DNA of 64,000 bases from Komagataeibacter melomenusus. GTDB lineage: Bacteria > Pseudomonadota > Alphaproteobacteria > Acetobacterales > Acetobacteraceae. The stretch lies in contig NZ_JABJWC010000010.1 in assembly GCF_013155395.1 (NCBI RefSeq), forward strand, positions 1-64,000. Direction: 5' to 3'. The notes under the pieces are model-generated. The model searched no databases and had not been told where the DNA came from. It was given only the letters and a program-made list of their open reading frames with translations. Shown here piece after piece: positions 1 through 9,810 of this stretch (within the stretch, counting starts at the first letter, position 1; every line of letters starts with the position of its first letter). The position numbers were made by a program, and so were the translations under genes.

Positions 1-49
1 CCCCGATCCCCTGCCCGCGCCCCGTCAGCGGCGTTCTTGCCGGCGCACC

Positions 50-1603
50 ATGGCACGCGCCCTGCTTGCCGCCCCGTTGTTCATGGTGGCCGGGGCCTGC
101 GCGGCACGGGCCACAGGCTGTAGCGACCTTGCCCGCCACGCCCTGCCCGATGCCACCTTCACCACCATTGAAACCGTAAAGGCCGGAAGCTGGCACCCGC
201 CACAGGACCAGCTCAGCCACATCATGTTCACGCCGGGCATGAACTTGGCCGGGCACACGGCCGAGGCCGCGAACCCCGCCTTCTGCCGCGTGGCCCTGAC
301 CCTGCACCCCACGGCGGATTCCCGGATCCGCACCGAGGTCTGGCTGCCCCTGAAGGGCTGGAACGGCAAATTGCTGGGCGTGGGCAATTTTGGCTGGGCG
401 GGGTCGCTCATGTATTACGGCATGGCTACCGGCCTGGGTGAAGGCTACGCGGTGGCCAGCACCGATACCGGGCATGACAGCGCCACCCCCGAGGGCCAGG
501 GCGGCCGCTTTACGCTGGGCCACCCCGAGAAAATGATCGACTACGCCTACCGCGCCGACCACCTGATGACGGTCGCGGCAAAGGCGCTGGTCAAAACCTT
601 TTATGGCCACGAGGCCACGCACGCCTACTGGATCGGCTGCTCGCTTGGCGGGCTGGAAGGACTGATCGAGGCCAAACGCTACCCCGAGGATTATGATGGC
701 ATCGTAGCGGGCGCGCCGCCCAACCCGATTGTCAACTTCAATGCCGAACAGCTCTGGGCGGGGTGGATGAGCTATCATGACCCCGCGCTGCGCGTGCCGC
801 GCGACAAGTTCCGGCTGCTCAATACCGCCGTCATGAATGCCTGCGCCGGGCCGGTGGGCAGGAAGCAGGGCTTTGTGGATGAACCCGACCGCTGCGCCTT
901 CCGGCCCGAGCAGATTCTATGCAAACCGGGCAGCAACACGGCCAGTTGCCTGACCGCCGATGAAGTCCGCGCCGCGCGCAACATCTACCAGGGCCCCGTT
1001 GACCCGCAGACGCACACGGTCATCTTCCCCGGCCCGGCCAAGGGCAGCGAGGATGGTTTCTCGGCGGATGGCAAGGCCTTCCCCGTAGCGCTTGACCTGT
1101 TCAGGTATGCCGCCTTCCAGAACCCGGACTGGGACTGGACCACCCTGAAATGGGATACCGACGTGCAGGAGGCCACGCGCAAGGTCGGCCCGCTCCTGCA
1201 TGTGGATGACAATCTTGCGCCCTTCCTCGCCCGTGGTGGCAGGCTGCTGCTTTATATTGGCTGGAATGACGGCCATAACCCCCAGCAGCTCGCCACCTAC
1301 TATCAGGCCGTGCAGCGCCACGCGGGGGCTGCAGGCCGTGACGGGGTCAGGCTCATCACCATTCCCGGCATGGGGCACTGCCAGGGCGGTGCGGGGTGCG
1401 ACACCTTCAGCAAGCTCGGCGCAATCGATGACTGGGTCAGCCACGGGCAGGCGCCCGACATGATCGTGGCCGCCCGCGTTGACGGAGGGCAGGTCGTGCG
1501 CACCCGCCCGCTCTGCGCCTGGCCCGCCGTTGCGCGTTACGACGGGCAGGGCGACATGGATGATGCCCGCAGCTTTGCCTGCGTGACACCAGGTGCGAAC
1601 TGA
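50..1603 (+). CDS. Tannase/feruloyl esterase family protein, probably secreted
   Basis: Probable carboxylesterase acting on galloyl or feruloyl esters outside the cytoplasm. The N-terminus (RRTMARALLAAPLF... then a small-residue stretch ending in ARA) looks like a signal peptide. The nucleophile motif is GCSLGG near residue 195, in the CS...HC arrangement of this family. An acid-containing GWNDGHNP motif lies near residue 400 and the histidine motif GMGHCQGG near 440. The length of about 517 aa is normal. The frame stays open upstream to the window edge, so the true start may lie outside; position 50 is the first visible ATG. Substrate cannot be told from sequence. Confidence 0.85.
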   Translation: MARALLAAPLFMVAGACAARATGCSDLARHALPDATFTTIETVKAGSWHPPQDQLSHIMFTPGMNLAGHTAEAANPAFCRVALTLHPTADSRIRTEVWLPLKGWNGKLLGVGNFGWAGSLMYYGMATGLGEGYAVASTDTGHDSATPEGQGGRFTLGHPEKMIDYAYRADHLMTVAAKALVKTFYGHEATHAYWIGCSLGGLEGLIEAKRYPEDYDGIVAGAPPNPIVNFNAEQLWAGWMSYHDPALRVPRDKFRLLNTAVMNACAGPVGRKQGFVDEPDRCAFRPEQILCKPGSNTASCLTADEVRAARNIYQGPVDPQTHTVIFPGPAKGSEDGFSADGKAFPVALDLFRYAAFQNPDWDWTTLKWDTDVQEATRKVGPLLHVDDNLAPFLARGGRLLLYIGWNDGHNPQQLATYYQAVQRHAGAAGRDGVRLITIPGMGHCQGGAGCDTFSKLGAIDDWVSHGQAPDMIVAARVDGGQVVRTRPLCAWPAVARYDGQGDMDDARSFACVTPGAN

Positions 1604-1625
1604 TTTTTAAAAAGCCATAGGGAAC

Positions 1626-1649
1626 GCCGCCTTTTTGCAAAAAGGCGGC
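1626..1649. repeat. Hairpin of dispersed repeat family B (copy 1)
   Basis: Perfect inverted repeat GCCGCCTTTTT / AAAAAGGCGGC with a 2-nt loop, followed by ACCTGGAAACTTCT. It sits between two convergent genes, so it can act as a terminator in both directions. The hairpin and its right flank recur in variant form at 14448-14472. Confidence 0.75.
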
Positions 1650-1683
1650 ACCTGGAAACTTCTGTTATTTTTCAAAAACCTTT

Positions 1684-2034
1684 TCAGTTTTTGAGAATAA
1701 CCCATTCGCCCTCGACCTTCTTGACCGGCAGGGTCGCCTCGCGCACGTCGCCTTGCGCGTTTTTCAGGGTGATCTTGCAGGTATAGATGGAATCATCGCC
1801 TTCCTTCGTGTGGCAGTCGCTATCGACAACCTTGACCTGCGGGTTCTGTGACACGAGCGGGTTGGGCCGCCCGATCAGTTCCATGCTAAGGTGGTTTGCC
1901 TGATCCAGTTCCTGCTTCATGCTCTTGTCCAGAGCTGTCTGGATATCGCCCGTCGAAGGGCCGCCACAGGCCGTCAGCGCCAGCACGGGCAGCAGGACAA
2001 GGCCGGAACGCAGGGATTTAAATGAAAAACGCAT
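1684..2034 (-). CDS. Small putative lipoprotein
   Basis: A 116-residue protein of unknown function. The start MRFSFKSLRSG is followed by a hydrophobic stretch and the lipobox LTAC, so it is expected to be exported, cleaved before Cys and lipidated. The mature part is polar, has one further Cys pair (DCHT...YTCK) and ends in EGEWVILKN, reminiscent of small periplasmic lipoproteins with a single beta-rich domain. A GTG start 15 bases upstream is possible, but the ATG at 2034 gives the cleaner signal peptide. Confidence 0.65.
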   Translation of the reverse strand: MRFSFKSLRSGLVLLPVLALTACGGPSTGDIQTALDKSMKQELDQANHLSMELIGRPNPLVSQNPQVKVVDSDCHTKEGDDSIYTCKITLKNAQGDVREATLPVKKVEGEWVILKN

Positions 2035-2169
2035 GGGCGGTTCTTTCACGGGCAGGAATTGAGGCCGTGCTTATGATAAAGCCCCCCATGAATGTCAATA
2101 AACCGGATTTTACACCTGACCCGACAGGCATGGGGCCTTTCGTGTAAAGCCACGTGGCCGGAGAACGTG

Positions 2170-2712
2170 ATGACAGCAGACCAGAACCATCCCGAAGGCG
2201 ATGATGCCCCCCTGCCCCCTGGAAACGGCGGCACAAAGGGATGGCTGAAATCCGGCATCGCCTCGGTGCGTGCCAGCACGGCCAGGGTCAAGGAAGGGGT
2301 GCAGGACTATTACAGAAGCGATGCCACGCAGGAGAAGATGCAGTGGCTGCGCGACAGGACCCGGTCCATCAGGGAGTCCGAACTGCTGGAAAAATATGGC
2401 CCGCTGATCGAGCAGGCCATCCGGCAGTTCGCCTCGTCCACCGCGTTCGATATTCTGGCCGATGAACTGATTATTGCCCGGTTTGCCGATCTGGTCATCG
2501 CGCACCTGCCGCCGCATGCCCAGATCGTTTTGCGCAGGACCGGCATGGACAGGCTGCTGACCGCCGCCCTGTCGCGCGCCAAGGCGCCGATCCTGCGCAG
2601 GATCGCGGCCATCCGCCTTAATGGCGAGCCAGGGGCTGACACGCTGAAAGCCCCACCGCTCGAGATTGAAGCCAGTCCCGCCACGACCGGGAAAGACGGA
2701 TTACAGAAATAA
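2170..2712 (+). CDS. Hypothetical protein, 180 aa
   Basis: No family recognised. I place the start at MTADQN because GGAG precedes it by 5-6 bases; the frame stays open 26 codons upstream. The protein is hydrophilic and probably helical, with no clear signal peptide or membrane segment. Its middle contains a run of moderately hydrophobic helices (FDILADELIIARFADLVIAH) that might be amphipathic. It converges on squalene-hopene cyclase and shares a terminator with it. Confidence 0.55.
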   Translation: MTADQNHPEGDDAPLPPGNGGTKGWLKSGIASVRASTARVKEGVQDYYRSDATQEKMQWLRDRTRSIRESELLEKYGPLIEQAIRQFASSTAFDILADELIIARFADLVIAHLPPHAQIVLRRTGMDRLLTAALSRAKAPILRRIAAIRLNGEPGADTLKAPPLEIEASPATTGKDGLQK

Positions 2713-2747
2713 AAAAAGTGCTGTTTTATTTAAGGCAGCGCTTTTTT

Positions 2748-2769
2748 GAAGCTTTTTGAAAAAAGCTTC
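2748..2769. repeat. Hairpin of dispersed repeat family A (copy 1)
   Basis: Inverted repeat GAAGCTTTTT / AAAAAGCTTC followed by ACCAAACACTTC. A near-identical element followed by ACCAAAAACTTTC occurs at 11733-11754 inside the cas operon. It lies at the 3' end of the preceding plus-strand gene and is T-rich enough to terminate. Confidence 0.7.
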
Positions 2770-2804
2770 ACCAAACACTTCTTTTGGTTTTTTAAACTCA
2801 GGTG

Positions 2805-2838
2805 GGCAGGCGCATTTTAAATGCGCCTGCCTTTATTT
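2805..2838. terminator. Rho-independent terminator between convergent genes
   Basis: Perfect 11-bp stem GGCAGGCGCAT / ATGCGCCTGCC with an A/T loop and TTTATTT on the plus side. It sits after the plus-strand hypothetical gene and abuts the stop codon of the cyclase on the minus strand. Confidence 0.8.
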
Positions 2839-4952
2839 CAGGTGCTGCTTTTAAGCAGGCGCGCAGCCCGGCTCAGCGCCATGATGGGGAAAAACTGCCG
2901 GTACAGGTCATAGCGCAGCATGAACGCGCGCGAGAGTTCCGCACCCTGCTGCAGGCGACTTGTCAGGGCCGGGTCATCGAGCTTGATGGTCTGGCCCACA
3001 CCGTAGCCGGGGAAGCCGGTGCCGGTGAACTCTTTCTCATCCCAGTGGCCATCAGCCTGCTGCAGGTCGATCAGGTAGCGGCAGCCGCGCACGATGGCCT
3101 CATGGTCCTGCTTGCGGTTGGCCGCGATCAGGCCCATCAGCGCCCAGGCGGTCTGTGATGGCGTGGTTGGTCCGCGCCCGATGGAGGCGATCTCCATGTA
3201 GGAGGCACAGCTTTCGCCCCAGCCGCCATTTTCCTGCTGGTGGGCCACGAGCCAGTCACATGCCTTGCCGATATAGGGCTGGGTCATGTCCTCGCCAATC
3301 GCGGCAAGCGCAGGCAGGACGGCCCCCGTGCCATACAGGTAATTGACGCCCCAGCGGCCAAACCACGGGCCATCGGGTTCCTGCTCGGCACGGATATAGG
3401 CCAGCCCGCGCTGGAGTGCCGGCATGTCGCGCGGCAGGCCCAGCACGCCAAAGGCCTCAAGCACATGCGCCGTGACATCGACCGAGGGCGGGTCAAGTGC
3501 TTCACCAAAATCACAGAACGGGATCTTGGACAGCAGGGCGCGGTTGTTGTCCTTGTCAAACGCGCCCCAGCCGCCGCAGGTGCTCTGCATGCCCACGAGC
3601 CAGTTCACGCCGCGGGTGATGGCGGCCTCCACGCCCCGGCTCTTCCATTCCTCGCGGTCGCGGCAGGCCGCCAGCGCGATCAGGGCCACGGCGGTGTCAT
3701 CGGTGTCGGGGTAGCGGTCATTGGCATATTCAAACGCCCAGCCGCCGGGCTCCAGGTCCGGCAGCTTGACGGACCAGTCGCCCTTCACCCGCACCTGGCG
3801 CTCGAGCAGCCAGCCCAGGGCCTTGTCCATCTCGGGGCTGAAATCGGTCTCGGCATCGGCATCATGCAGGGCCATGAGTGCCAGCATGGTGTCCCATACC
3901 GGGCTGTTGGTGGCCTGCACCCAGCTTGCATCGCCCCGGTCATAGCGCCAGCCGGGATCATCAAGTGCCGCCAGCCCCTTGGCCATGACCGGGTGATGGA
4001 ACTGGTAGTCCTCGCCATGCAGCGCCATCAGGCCATAGACCCATGGCGGCTGGATACCGCCCCAGCCACCATCGGCATCCTGATGGCGGATGATCCATTC
4101 CAGCATGTGCCGGATCGCGGCCTCGCGCATGGTGTTGCGCTTGAGGAATCTGGTCTGCAGCCAGTGCAGCGCGCGATCGGTCTTGCGGAAGAAGGTGGCC
4201 CACAGGTCCTGCCCGTCACGCGGGGGCAGTTCGTAATCGAAATTCTCGCGCCCTGCGGGAAAGAGCGCATCCAGCCGGTCTTCCGGGCGCAGGGGGCGCG
4301 ACGAGCGCCGCGCGGACAGGATGGCCAGCGGCACCAGGGTCGCGCGCGCCCACTGCGCGAAATTGTAGATGGAGAAAACGAATTTGTTGGGGAACCAGAT
4401 GATTTCCGGCGGCAGGTTGGGCGTCTTCTCCCACGGCCATTCCCCAATCAGGGCCAGCCAGTAGCGGGTGAACACGCGCACGTTGCGCAGGCCGCCCTTG
4501 CTTGCAATCCATGTGGAAGCCCGGCTCAGGGCGGGGTCATCGGCGGCATAACCCAGCGAGCGCAGGGCGGCGTAGGATTCGACGGTGGCGTTGATGTCGC
4601 CATTGCCCGCGCCGTAATAGATGCCCCATGAGCCATCCTCGCGCTGCATTTCCAGCAGGGCCTTGCCCAGGCGGGGACGCAGGGGATGGTCCTCAAGGCC
4701 AAGGAACCACAAAGCGAGGCACCATTCGGCCTCCATCGAGGCGTTCGAGGCCACCGACCCCACCCAGTGGCCATCGGGCTTCTGCTGCTCCATCAGCCAT
4801 TTGCAGGCAGAGGAGATCGTGTGCGTCAGGCTGTTGTCAATGCCCCTGAAAGCCGCCGCCGGAGCGGAATCGGGGCGGGATTCGGTCTTGTCGGGGCCGG
4901 AAGTTCCGGCCTGCTTGCGGAGAGGGCGACTTTCGCTGTTCATTTCATCCAT
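2838..4952 (-). CDS. shc: Squalene-hopene cyclase
   Basis: Cyclises squalene to hopene/hopanol, the committed step to hopanoids, which order membranes and aid acid and ethanol tolerance. The catalytic acid motif DTDDTAV is present near residue 430. At least six QW-type repeats are visible (QQKPDGHW, QREDGSWG, QDADGGWGG, QSTCGGWGAFDKDN, QQENGGWGES, QQADGHWDEKEFTGTGFPGYG). The family also has a monotopic membrane-binding region. The length of about 700 aa is normal. Starts are possible at 4988, 4952 and 4943; I chose 4952 because AGGT precedes it. The gene lies about 30 bp downstream of a TetR gene in the same direction, suggesting joint transcription. Confidence 0.95.
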   Translation of the reverse strand: MDEMNSESRPLRKQAGTSGPDKTESRPDSAPAAAFRGIDNSLTHTISSACKWLMEQQKPDGHWVGSVASNASMEAEWCLALWFLGLEDHPLRPRLGKALLEMQREDGSWGIYYGAGNGDINATVESYAALRSLGYAADDPALSRASTWIASKGGLRNVRVFTRYWLALIGEWPWEKTPNLPPEIIWFPNKFVFSIYNFAQWARATLVPLAILSARRSSRPLRPEDRLDALFPAGRENFDYELPPRDGQDLWATFFRKTDRALHWLQTRFLKRNTMREAAIRHMLEWIIRHQDADGGWGGIQPPWVYGLMALHGEDYQFHHPVMAKGLAALDDPGWRYDRGDASWVQATNSPVWDTMLALMALHDADAETDFSPEMDKALGWLLERQVRVKGDWSVKLPDLEPGGWAFEYANDRYPDTDDTAVALIALAACRDREEWKSRGVEAAITRGVNWLVGMQSTCGGWGAFDKDNNRALLSKIPFCDFGEALDPPSVDVTAHVLEAFGVLGLPRDMPALQRGLAYIRAEQEPDGPWFGRWGVNYLYGTGAVLPALAAIGEDMTQPYIGKACDWLVAHQQENGGWGESCASYMEIASIGRGPTTPSQTAWALMGLIAANRKQDHEAIVRGCRYLIDLQQADGHWDEKEFTGTGFPGYGVGQTIKLDDPALTSRLQQGAELSRAFMLRYDLYRQFFPIMALSRAARLLKSST

Positions 4953-4984
4953 ACCTGTGGGCGATATAATAGTCAGGGGCCTTG

Positions 4985-5542
4985 TCAATCCGTGCTGGCC
5001 TGCGGGGACGTGACCAGTTGCTCAAAATCAGCGAAGACAGTTTCCCACTCCGCCTGATCCATTTCAATAAACCCTGTGCTGCGCAGAAAAAATGCCCCCT
5101 CGGCGGCAAAAAGCGCCGTGCGGGCCCGACGCGCCACGGCAGAGGCCGGATTACACACTTTGAACCACCGTGCATACCACGCCCGCAGCCGGTGCAGGTG
5201 CTTGGGGGATTGCATGAGGGTAACAAGCATGCCTGCCATCCGGGCCTGCGTGGCCTCGTCAATCTGGCTGGCCACCACCACATAGGCGCGTGCCCGCTCG
5301 GTGGCATCGGGGGTGCCGGGCATGTTCTGGCTCACCTGCGCATCAAAAGCGGCGATCCAGCGGTCGATCAGCGCGGTAATCAGGTCATCCTTGCTGCCAA
5401 AGCAGTATTGCAGCCCGCCCTTGGTAATGCCGGCCTCACGCGCCACGGCATCGAGCGTAAGCGCGGCCGCCCCTTCGCGCTGCACGAGGTGCTCGACGCA
5501 ATCAAGCACCCTGTCGCGGTCGATGGTTCTCGGGCGCGCCAT
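4985..5542 (-). CDS. TetR family transcriptional regulator, probable regulator of shc
   Basis: A 185-residue TetR regulator. The N-terminal HTH is clear (RVLDCVEHLVQREGAAALTL, then GITKGGLQYCFGSKDDL), and the ligand domain is of TetR_C type. MARPRTID at 5542 is the preferred start: GGAGG lies 9 bases upstream, whereas the longer reading frame would begin inside the operator-like palindrome. That palindrome (5556-5589) predicts autorepression. Since shc follows within about 30 bp, hopanoid synthesis may be controlled by the same switch. The ligand is unknown. Confidence 0.85.
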   Translation of the reverse strand: MARPRTIDRDRVLDCVEHLVQREGAAALTLDAVAREAGITKGGLQYCFGSKDDLITALIDRWIAAFDAQVSQNMPGTPDATERARAYVVVASQIDEATQARMAGMLVTLMQSPKHLHRLRAWYARWFKVCNPASAVARRARTALFAAEGAFFLRSTGFIEMDQAEWETVFADFEQLVTSPQASTD

Positions 5543-5555
5543 GCGCGGGGCCTCC

Positions 5556-5589
5556 ATGGTTTCATTCCGTCCGGATGGAATTAAACCAT
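5556..5589. promoter_or_regulatory. 34-bp palindrome, probable TetR operator
   Basis: Two 17-bp half-sites, ATGGTTTCATTCCGTCC and (reverse complement of the right half) ATGGTTTAATTCCATCC, match at 15 of 17 positions with no spacer. The palindrome ends 14 bp upstream of the chosen tetR start. Length, symmetry and position are as expected for a TetR autoregulatory operator. Binding is not shown by sequence. Confidence 0.8.
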
Positions 5590-5674
5590 GCCAGCCCGCC
5601 CCGCAAGCCATGGCCGCGTGCATGGCACGATGCCGCCCCGGAAAACAGGCGGCATCCGCCAGCGTGCATGACTG

Positions 5675-6733
5675 TCAGGCTGCGGTGAGGGAGGCCATGT
5701 CGATGACGAAGCGATAATGCACATCGCCCCGGTCCATGCGGGCGAAGGCCTCGTTGATCTGCTGCATGGGCACGATCTCGCAATCGGGCAGGATGTTCTT
5801 GCGCGCGCAGAAGTCGAGCAGTTCCTGTGTCTGGGGCAGGCCGCCCACGGGCGAGCCGGTAATGCGCCGCCGCCCCAGCACCAGCGGCAGCGAACTGAAT
5901 GCGGGCACCGGGCCGAGATTGCCCACGATCACCAGCACCCCTTCCACATCGAGCAGGGCGACATAGGGCGAGACATCATGCGCCACGGGCACGGTATCGA
6001 TAATGACATCAAGTGACGAGGCCCCGGCCTTCATCGCCTCGTCCGAGGTGGAAACGATGACATGATCCGCCCCCAGCGCCCTTGCTTCCGCCGCCTTGGC
6101 GGCACTGCGCGTAATGACCGTAACGGTCGCACCCAGCCCTGCCGCAAGCCGCACGGCCAGATGCCCCAGCCCGCCAATGCCCACCACGCCCACGCGGCTG
6201 CCCGGCCCCACATTCCATGTGCGCAGCGGGGAATAGACGGTAATGCCCGCGCACAGCAGCGGCCCCGCGCGGGAGGGATCAAGCCCTTCAGGCAGGCGCA
6301 GCACGAATTCATCACGCACCACGATATGCTTGGAGTAGCCGCCATGCGTGGTTTCGCAGGTGAGCCGGTCGCGGCCGTTATAGGTCAGGGTCGGGACTTC
6401 GCGGCACATCTGCTGCTCGCCCCGGCGGCACTGGTCGCATTGCTGGCAGCTATCGACAATGGTGCCCACGGCCACGGCATCCCCCACCTTGTGGCGCGTC
6501 ACCTTGGGGCCGACGGCCACGACCTGGCCAATGATTTCATGCCCCGGCACGCAGGGGTAGAGTGTTGGGCCCCACTCCTTCCAGTCATCACGGCTCTGGT
6601 GCAGGTCGGAGTGGCAGACGCCACAGTACAGGATTTCGAGGGCCACATCATTATCGCGCAACGCACGGCGCTCGAAGGTATAGGGTGCCAGCGGGGTTTG
6701 TGCATCACGCGCGGCATAACCAATGGTTTTCAT
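5675..6733 (-). CDS. Zinc-dependent NAD(P) alcohol dehydrogenase (YahK/CAD-like)
   Basis: A medium-chain dehydrogenase of 352 aa that interconverts primary alcohols and aldehydes in the cytoplasm. The catalytic zinc site is seen in CGVCHSDLH and GHEIIGQV. Four structural-zinc cysteines are in CQQCDQCRRGEQQMC. The nucleotide-binding motif is GIGGLGHLAVRLA. The start MKTIGYAA at 6733 is preceded by GGTGGA; the frame extends further upstream without sense. It sits alone between the CRISPR array and the tetR-shc pair. Confidence 0.88.
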   Translation of the reverse strand: MKTIGYAARDAQTPLAPYTFERRALRDNDVALEILYCGVCHSDLHQSRDDWKEWGPTLYPCVPGHEIIGQVVAVGPKVTRHKVGDAVAVGTIVDSCQQCDQCRRGEQQMCREVPTLTYNGRDRLTCETTHGGYSKHIVVRDEFVLRLPEGLDPSRAGPLLCAGITVYSPLRTWNVGPGSRVGVVGIGGLGHLAVRLAAGLGATVTVITRSAAKAAEARALGADHVIVSTSDEAMKAGASSLDVIIDTVPVAHDVSPYVALLDVEGVLVIVGNLGPVPAFSSLPLVLGRRRITGSPVGGLPQTQELLDFCARKNILPDCEIVPMQQINEAFARMDRGDVHYRFVIDMASLTAA

Positions 6734-6990
6734 GTTGTTTCCACCCTGTTCAGAGTATTGTTTTCCTGCGCGGGCACAAGGTTCTTCGCCCCGCGCGGCA
6801 GCATGATGCCCGCCAGCCATGGGGACTGAAACAGACTTTCCCGCTCCAGGCCGCAGCCAGCCCCTGGCGGAAGTTACCTTTGAGGCCCTGTCATGCCGAC
6901 ACCTGGAAAAGCGCAGTCTTGCACTGACGGTTCAGGGCTGCAAGGCAGATCACATTCCGCCCTGCGGCGGGTCCTGCGGGAATGCCCGCC

Positions 6991-7751
6991 CGTTTTATCC
7001 CCGCGTGTGCGGGGAACACATGTGCCGAGTCTTACCCGTGCCTGCTGGTGCCGGTTCATCCCCGCGTATGCGGGGAACACGCGTGCGCGTCAACCGGCGG
7101 CCTGTGCCTGCCCGGTTCATCCCCGCGTGTGCGGGGAACACACCGGCAGTAGGAACAGATGCAACGTAGCGTTCGGTTCATTCCCGCGTGTGCGGGGAAC
7201 ACATATCACGCGCGCGGCACAGCGGCAGGAACTGCGGTTCATCCCCGCGTGTGCGGGGAACACATCGACCCCAAGGGCGCGCCGCGCCTGTCGTTCGGTT
7301 CATCCCCGCGTGTGCGGGGAACACTGGCCCTCAACTGGTGGGACGCAAGAGAGCGGCGGTTCATCCCCGCGTGTGCGGGGAACACTCGAAAAAGAAGTAG
7401 CGCCCCGGATTGCGCTCCGGTTCATCCCCGCGTGTGCGGGGAACACACGAGGGCATTATACAGGCCCACGTTATCCTGCGGTTCATCCCCGCGTGTGCGG
7501 GGAACACCAGCAGGTTGCTCACCCGCATCCAGTATTCGGCGGTTCATCCCCGCGTGTGCGGGGAACACTATTTACAAAAGGCTTTCGCATGAGGTCACAC
7601 CGGTTCATCCCCGCGTGTGCGGGGAACACCGAATATCACTGCCATTCCTGCCCTTGAGGGCCGGTTCATCCCCGCGTGTGCGGGGAACACGAGGCCATGC
7701 CCGACTGGGCCGAGGCCATGCTCGGTTCATCCCCGCGTGTGCGGGGAACAC
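6991..7751 (-). CRISPR. Type I-E CRISPR array: 13 repeats, 12 spacers
   Basis: Thirteen 29-bp repeats start exactly every 61 bp (6991, 7052, ... 7723) and enclose twelve 32-bp spacers. On the minus strand the repeat begins GTGTTCCCCGC, has a 6-bp stem CCCCGC/GCGGGG and ends in the 5'-handle ATGAACCG. Repeats 1 (6991), 2 (7052) and 4 (7174) carry point changes; the others are identical. Decay at the low-coordinate end and cas2 at the other end place the leader on the right, with leftward transcription. No spacer has an evident match elsewhere in this window. Confidence 0.98.
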
Positions 7752-7825
7752 TCTTCGTGGAACCAATTGATTCCAAAGTCTTATTTAACTGTCAAAGAAT
7801 CTACCAACCAAAACGCCCTGTTTTG
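7752..7825 (-). promoter_or_regulatory. CRISPR leader
   Basis: A/T-rich 74-bp stretch between the newest repeat and the cas2 stop. On the minus strand it contains a perfect -35 hexamer TTGACA (7795 to 7790) with a weak -10 (AATCAA) 17 bp later, giving a start close to the first repeat. Its position is as expected for a I-E leader carrying the array promoter and the integration signal. Confidence 0.7.
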
Positions 7826-9107
<1,282 letters not shown>

Positions 9108-9111
9108 GCGC

Positions 9112-9810
9112 CTACACCCCGCCGGGTGCGCGGCGGATGAGCATCAGCCCGCACCCGAACGCCCGCGCGCGCCCGAACCCCTGCATGAGTGCGGGCACGA
9201 ACAGCGCAGGGTCGGTCACGCTCAGTTCCCCCGCAGCATCGACCACGCCAAAGCTGGCCTCGCGCTGCCCCGGCCCACGCGGAATACGCAGCACGTCGCA
9301 CCCCTCGACCACAAGCCCGTCCGCCTGCGGCGCGAAACCCGTCCGCGCGCCCTGTCGGCCCAGCCAGGCGGCAAAAGCTTTGGGCACGATGTTGTCACGC
9401 CCCTGTGCACGCTGGCCGTGGGGAATGGCGTGCAGGGCATCCATCACCACATCATGGCGCTTGCTGCGCACGCGCCCCGGCGTCTTGCGGTCCACCGTCG
9501 CGTTGGCCCGTAGCAGGAAGCGCAGGCGATCGCCTTCCTTCAGGACAGGCGCGAAGGGACGGCTTTCCAACGCGAAAAGACCGTGCGCATCCACCGGCTG
9601 GCGCGCGGAAAGGACCATGAAGCGCCCGGCTTCGGTCTGGCGCCACAGGAAGTCGCGCTGGCGCGTGGGCGTATCGCCAAACAGCACCCACAGCAGATGG
9701 TGTGCCGCACCATGCTGCCGCCCTTCCCCCTGCGGCACCAGAAGGCGGGCAAGCGCCTGCACCGACGCATCGCGCCGCAGGGACACGCGTGAGAGAAATG
9801 CGCCACTCAT
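9112..9810 (-). CDS. cas6e: Cas6e crRNA-processing endoribonuclease
   Basis: Cuts the repeat stem-loop to give crRNAs with an 8-nt 5' handle and stays bound to the 3' hairpin in Cascade. The 232-residue protein has tandem RAMP-like folds. Family landmarks are HHLLWVLFGD, PTRQRDFLWR, the central SKRHDVVMDAL and the C-terminal glycine-rich loop GFGRARAFGCGLM. The start at 9810 is fixed by an ATGA overlap with the cas5e stop; a longer start 21 bases upstream is less likely. Confidence 0.95.
   Translation of the reverse strand: MSGAFLSRVSLRRDASVQALARLLVPQGEGRQHGAAHHLLWVLFGDTPTRQRDFLWRQTEAGRFMVLSARQPVDAHGLFALESRPFAPVLKEGDRLRFLLRANATVDRKTPGRVRSKRHDVVMDALHAIPHGQRAQGRDNIVPKAFAAWLGRQGARTGFAPQADGLVVEGCDVLRIPRGPGQREASFGVVDAAGELSVTDPALFVPALMQGFGRARAFGCGLMLIRRAPGGV

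Noticed and set aside
3240-4631. A 463-codon plus-strand frame opposite shc
   Set aside because: Shadow of the cyclase; no motif.
6874-7770. Several long plus-strand frames with repeated RFIPACAGNT / VHPRVCGEH units
   Set aside because: These are translations of the CRISPR repeats and spacers in three frames; 61-bp periodicity explains them.
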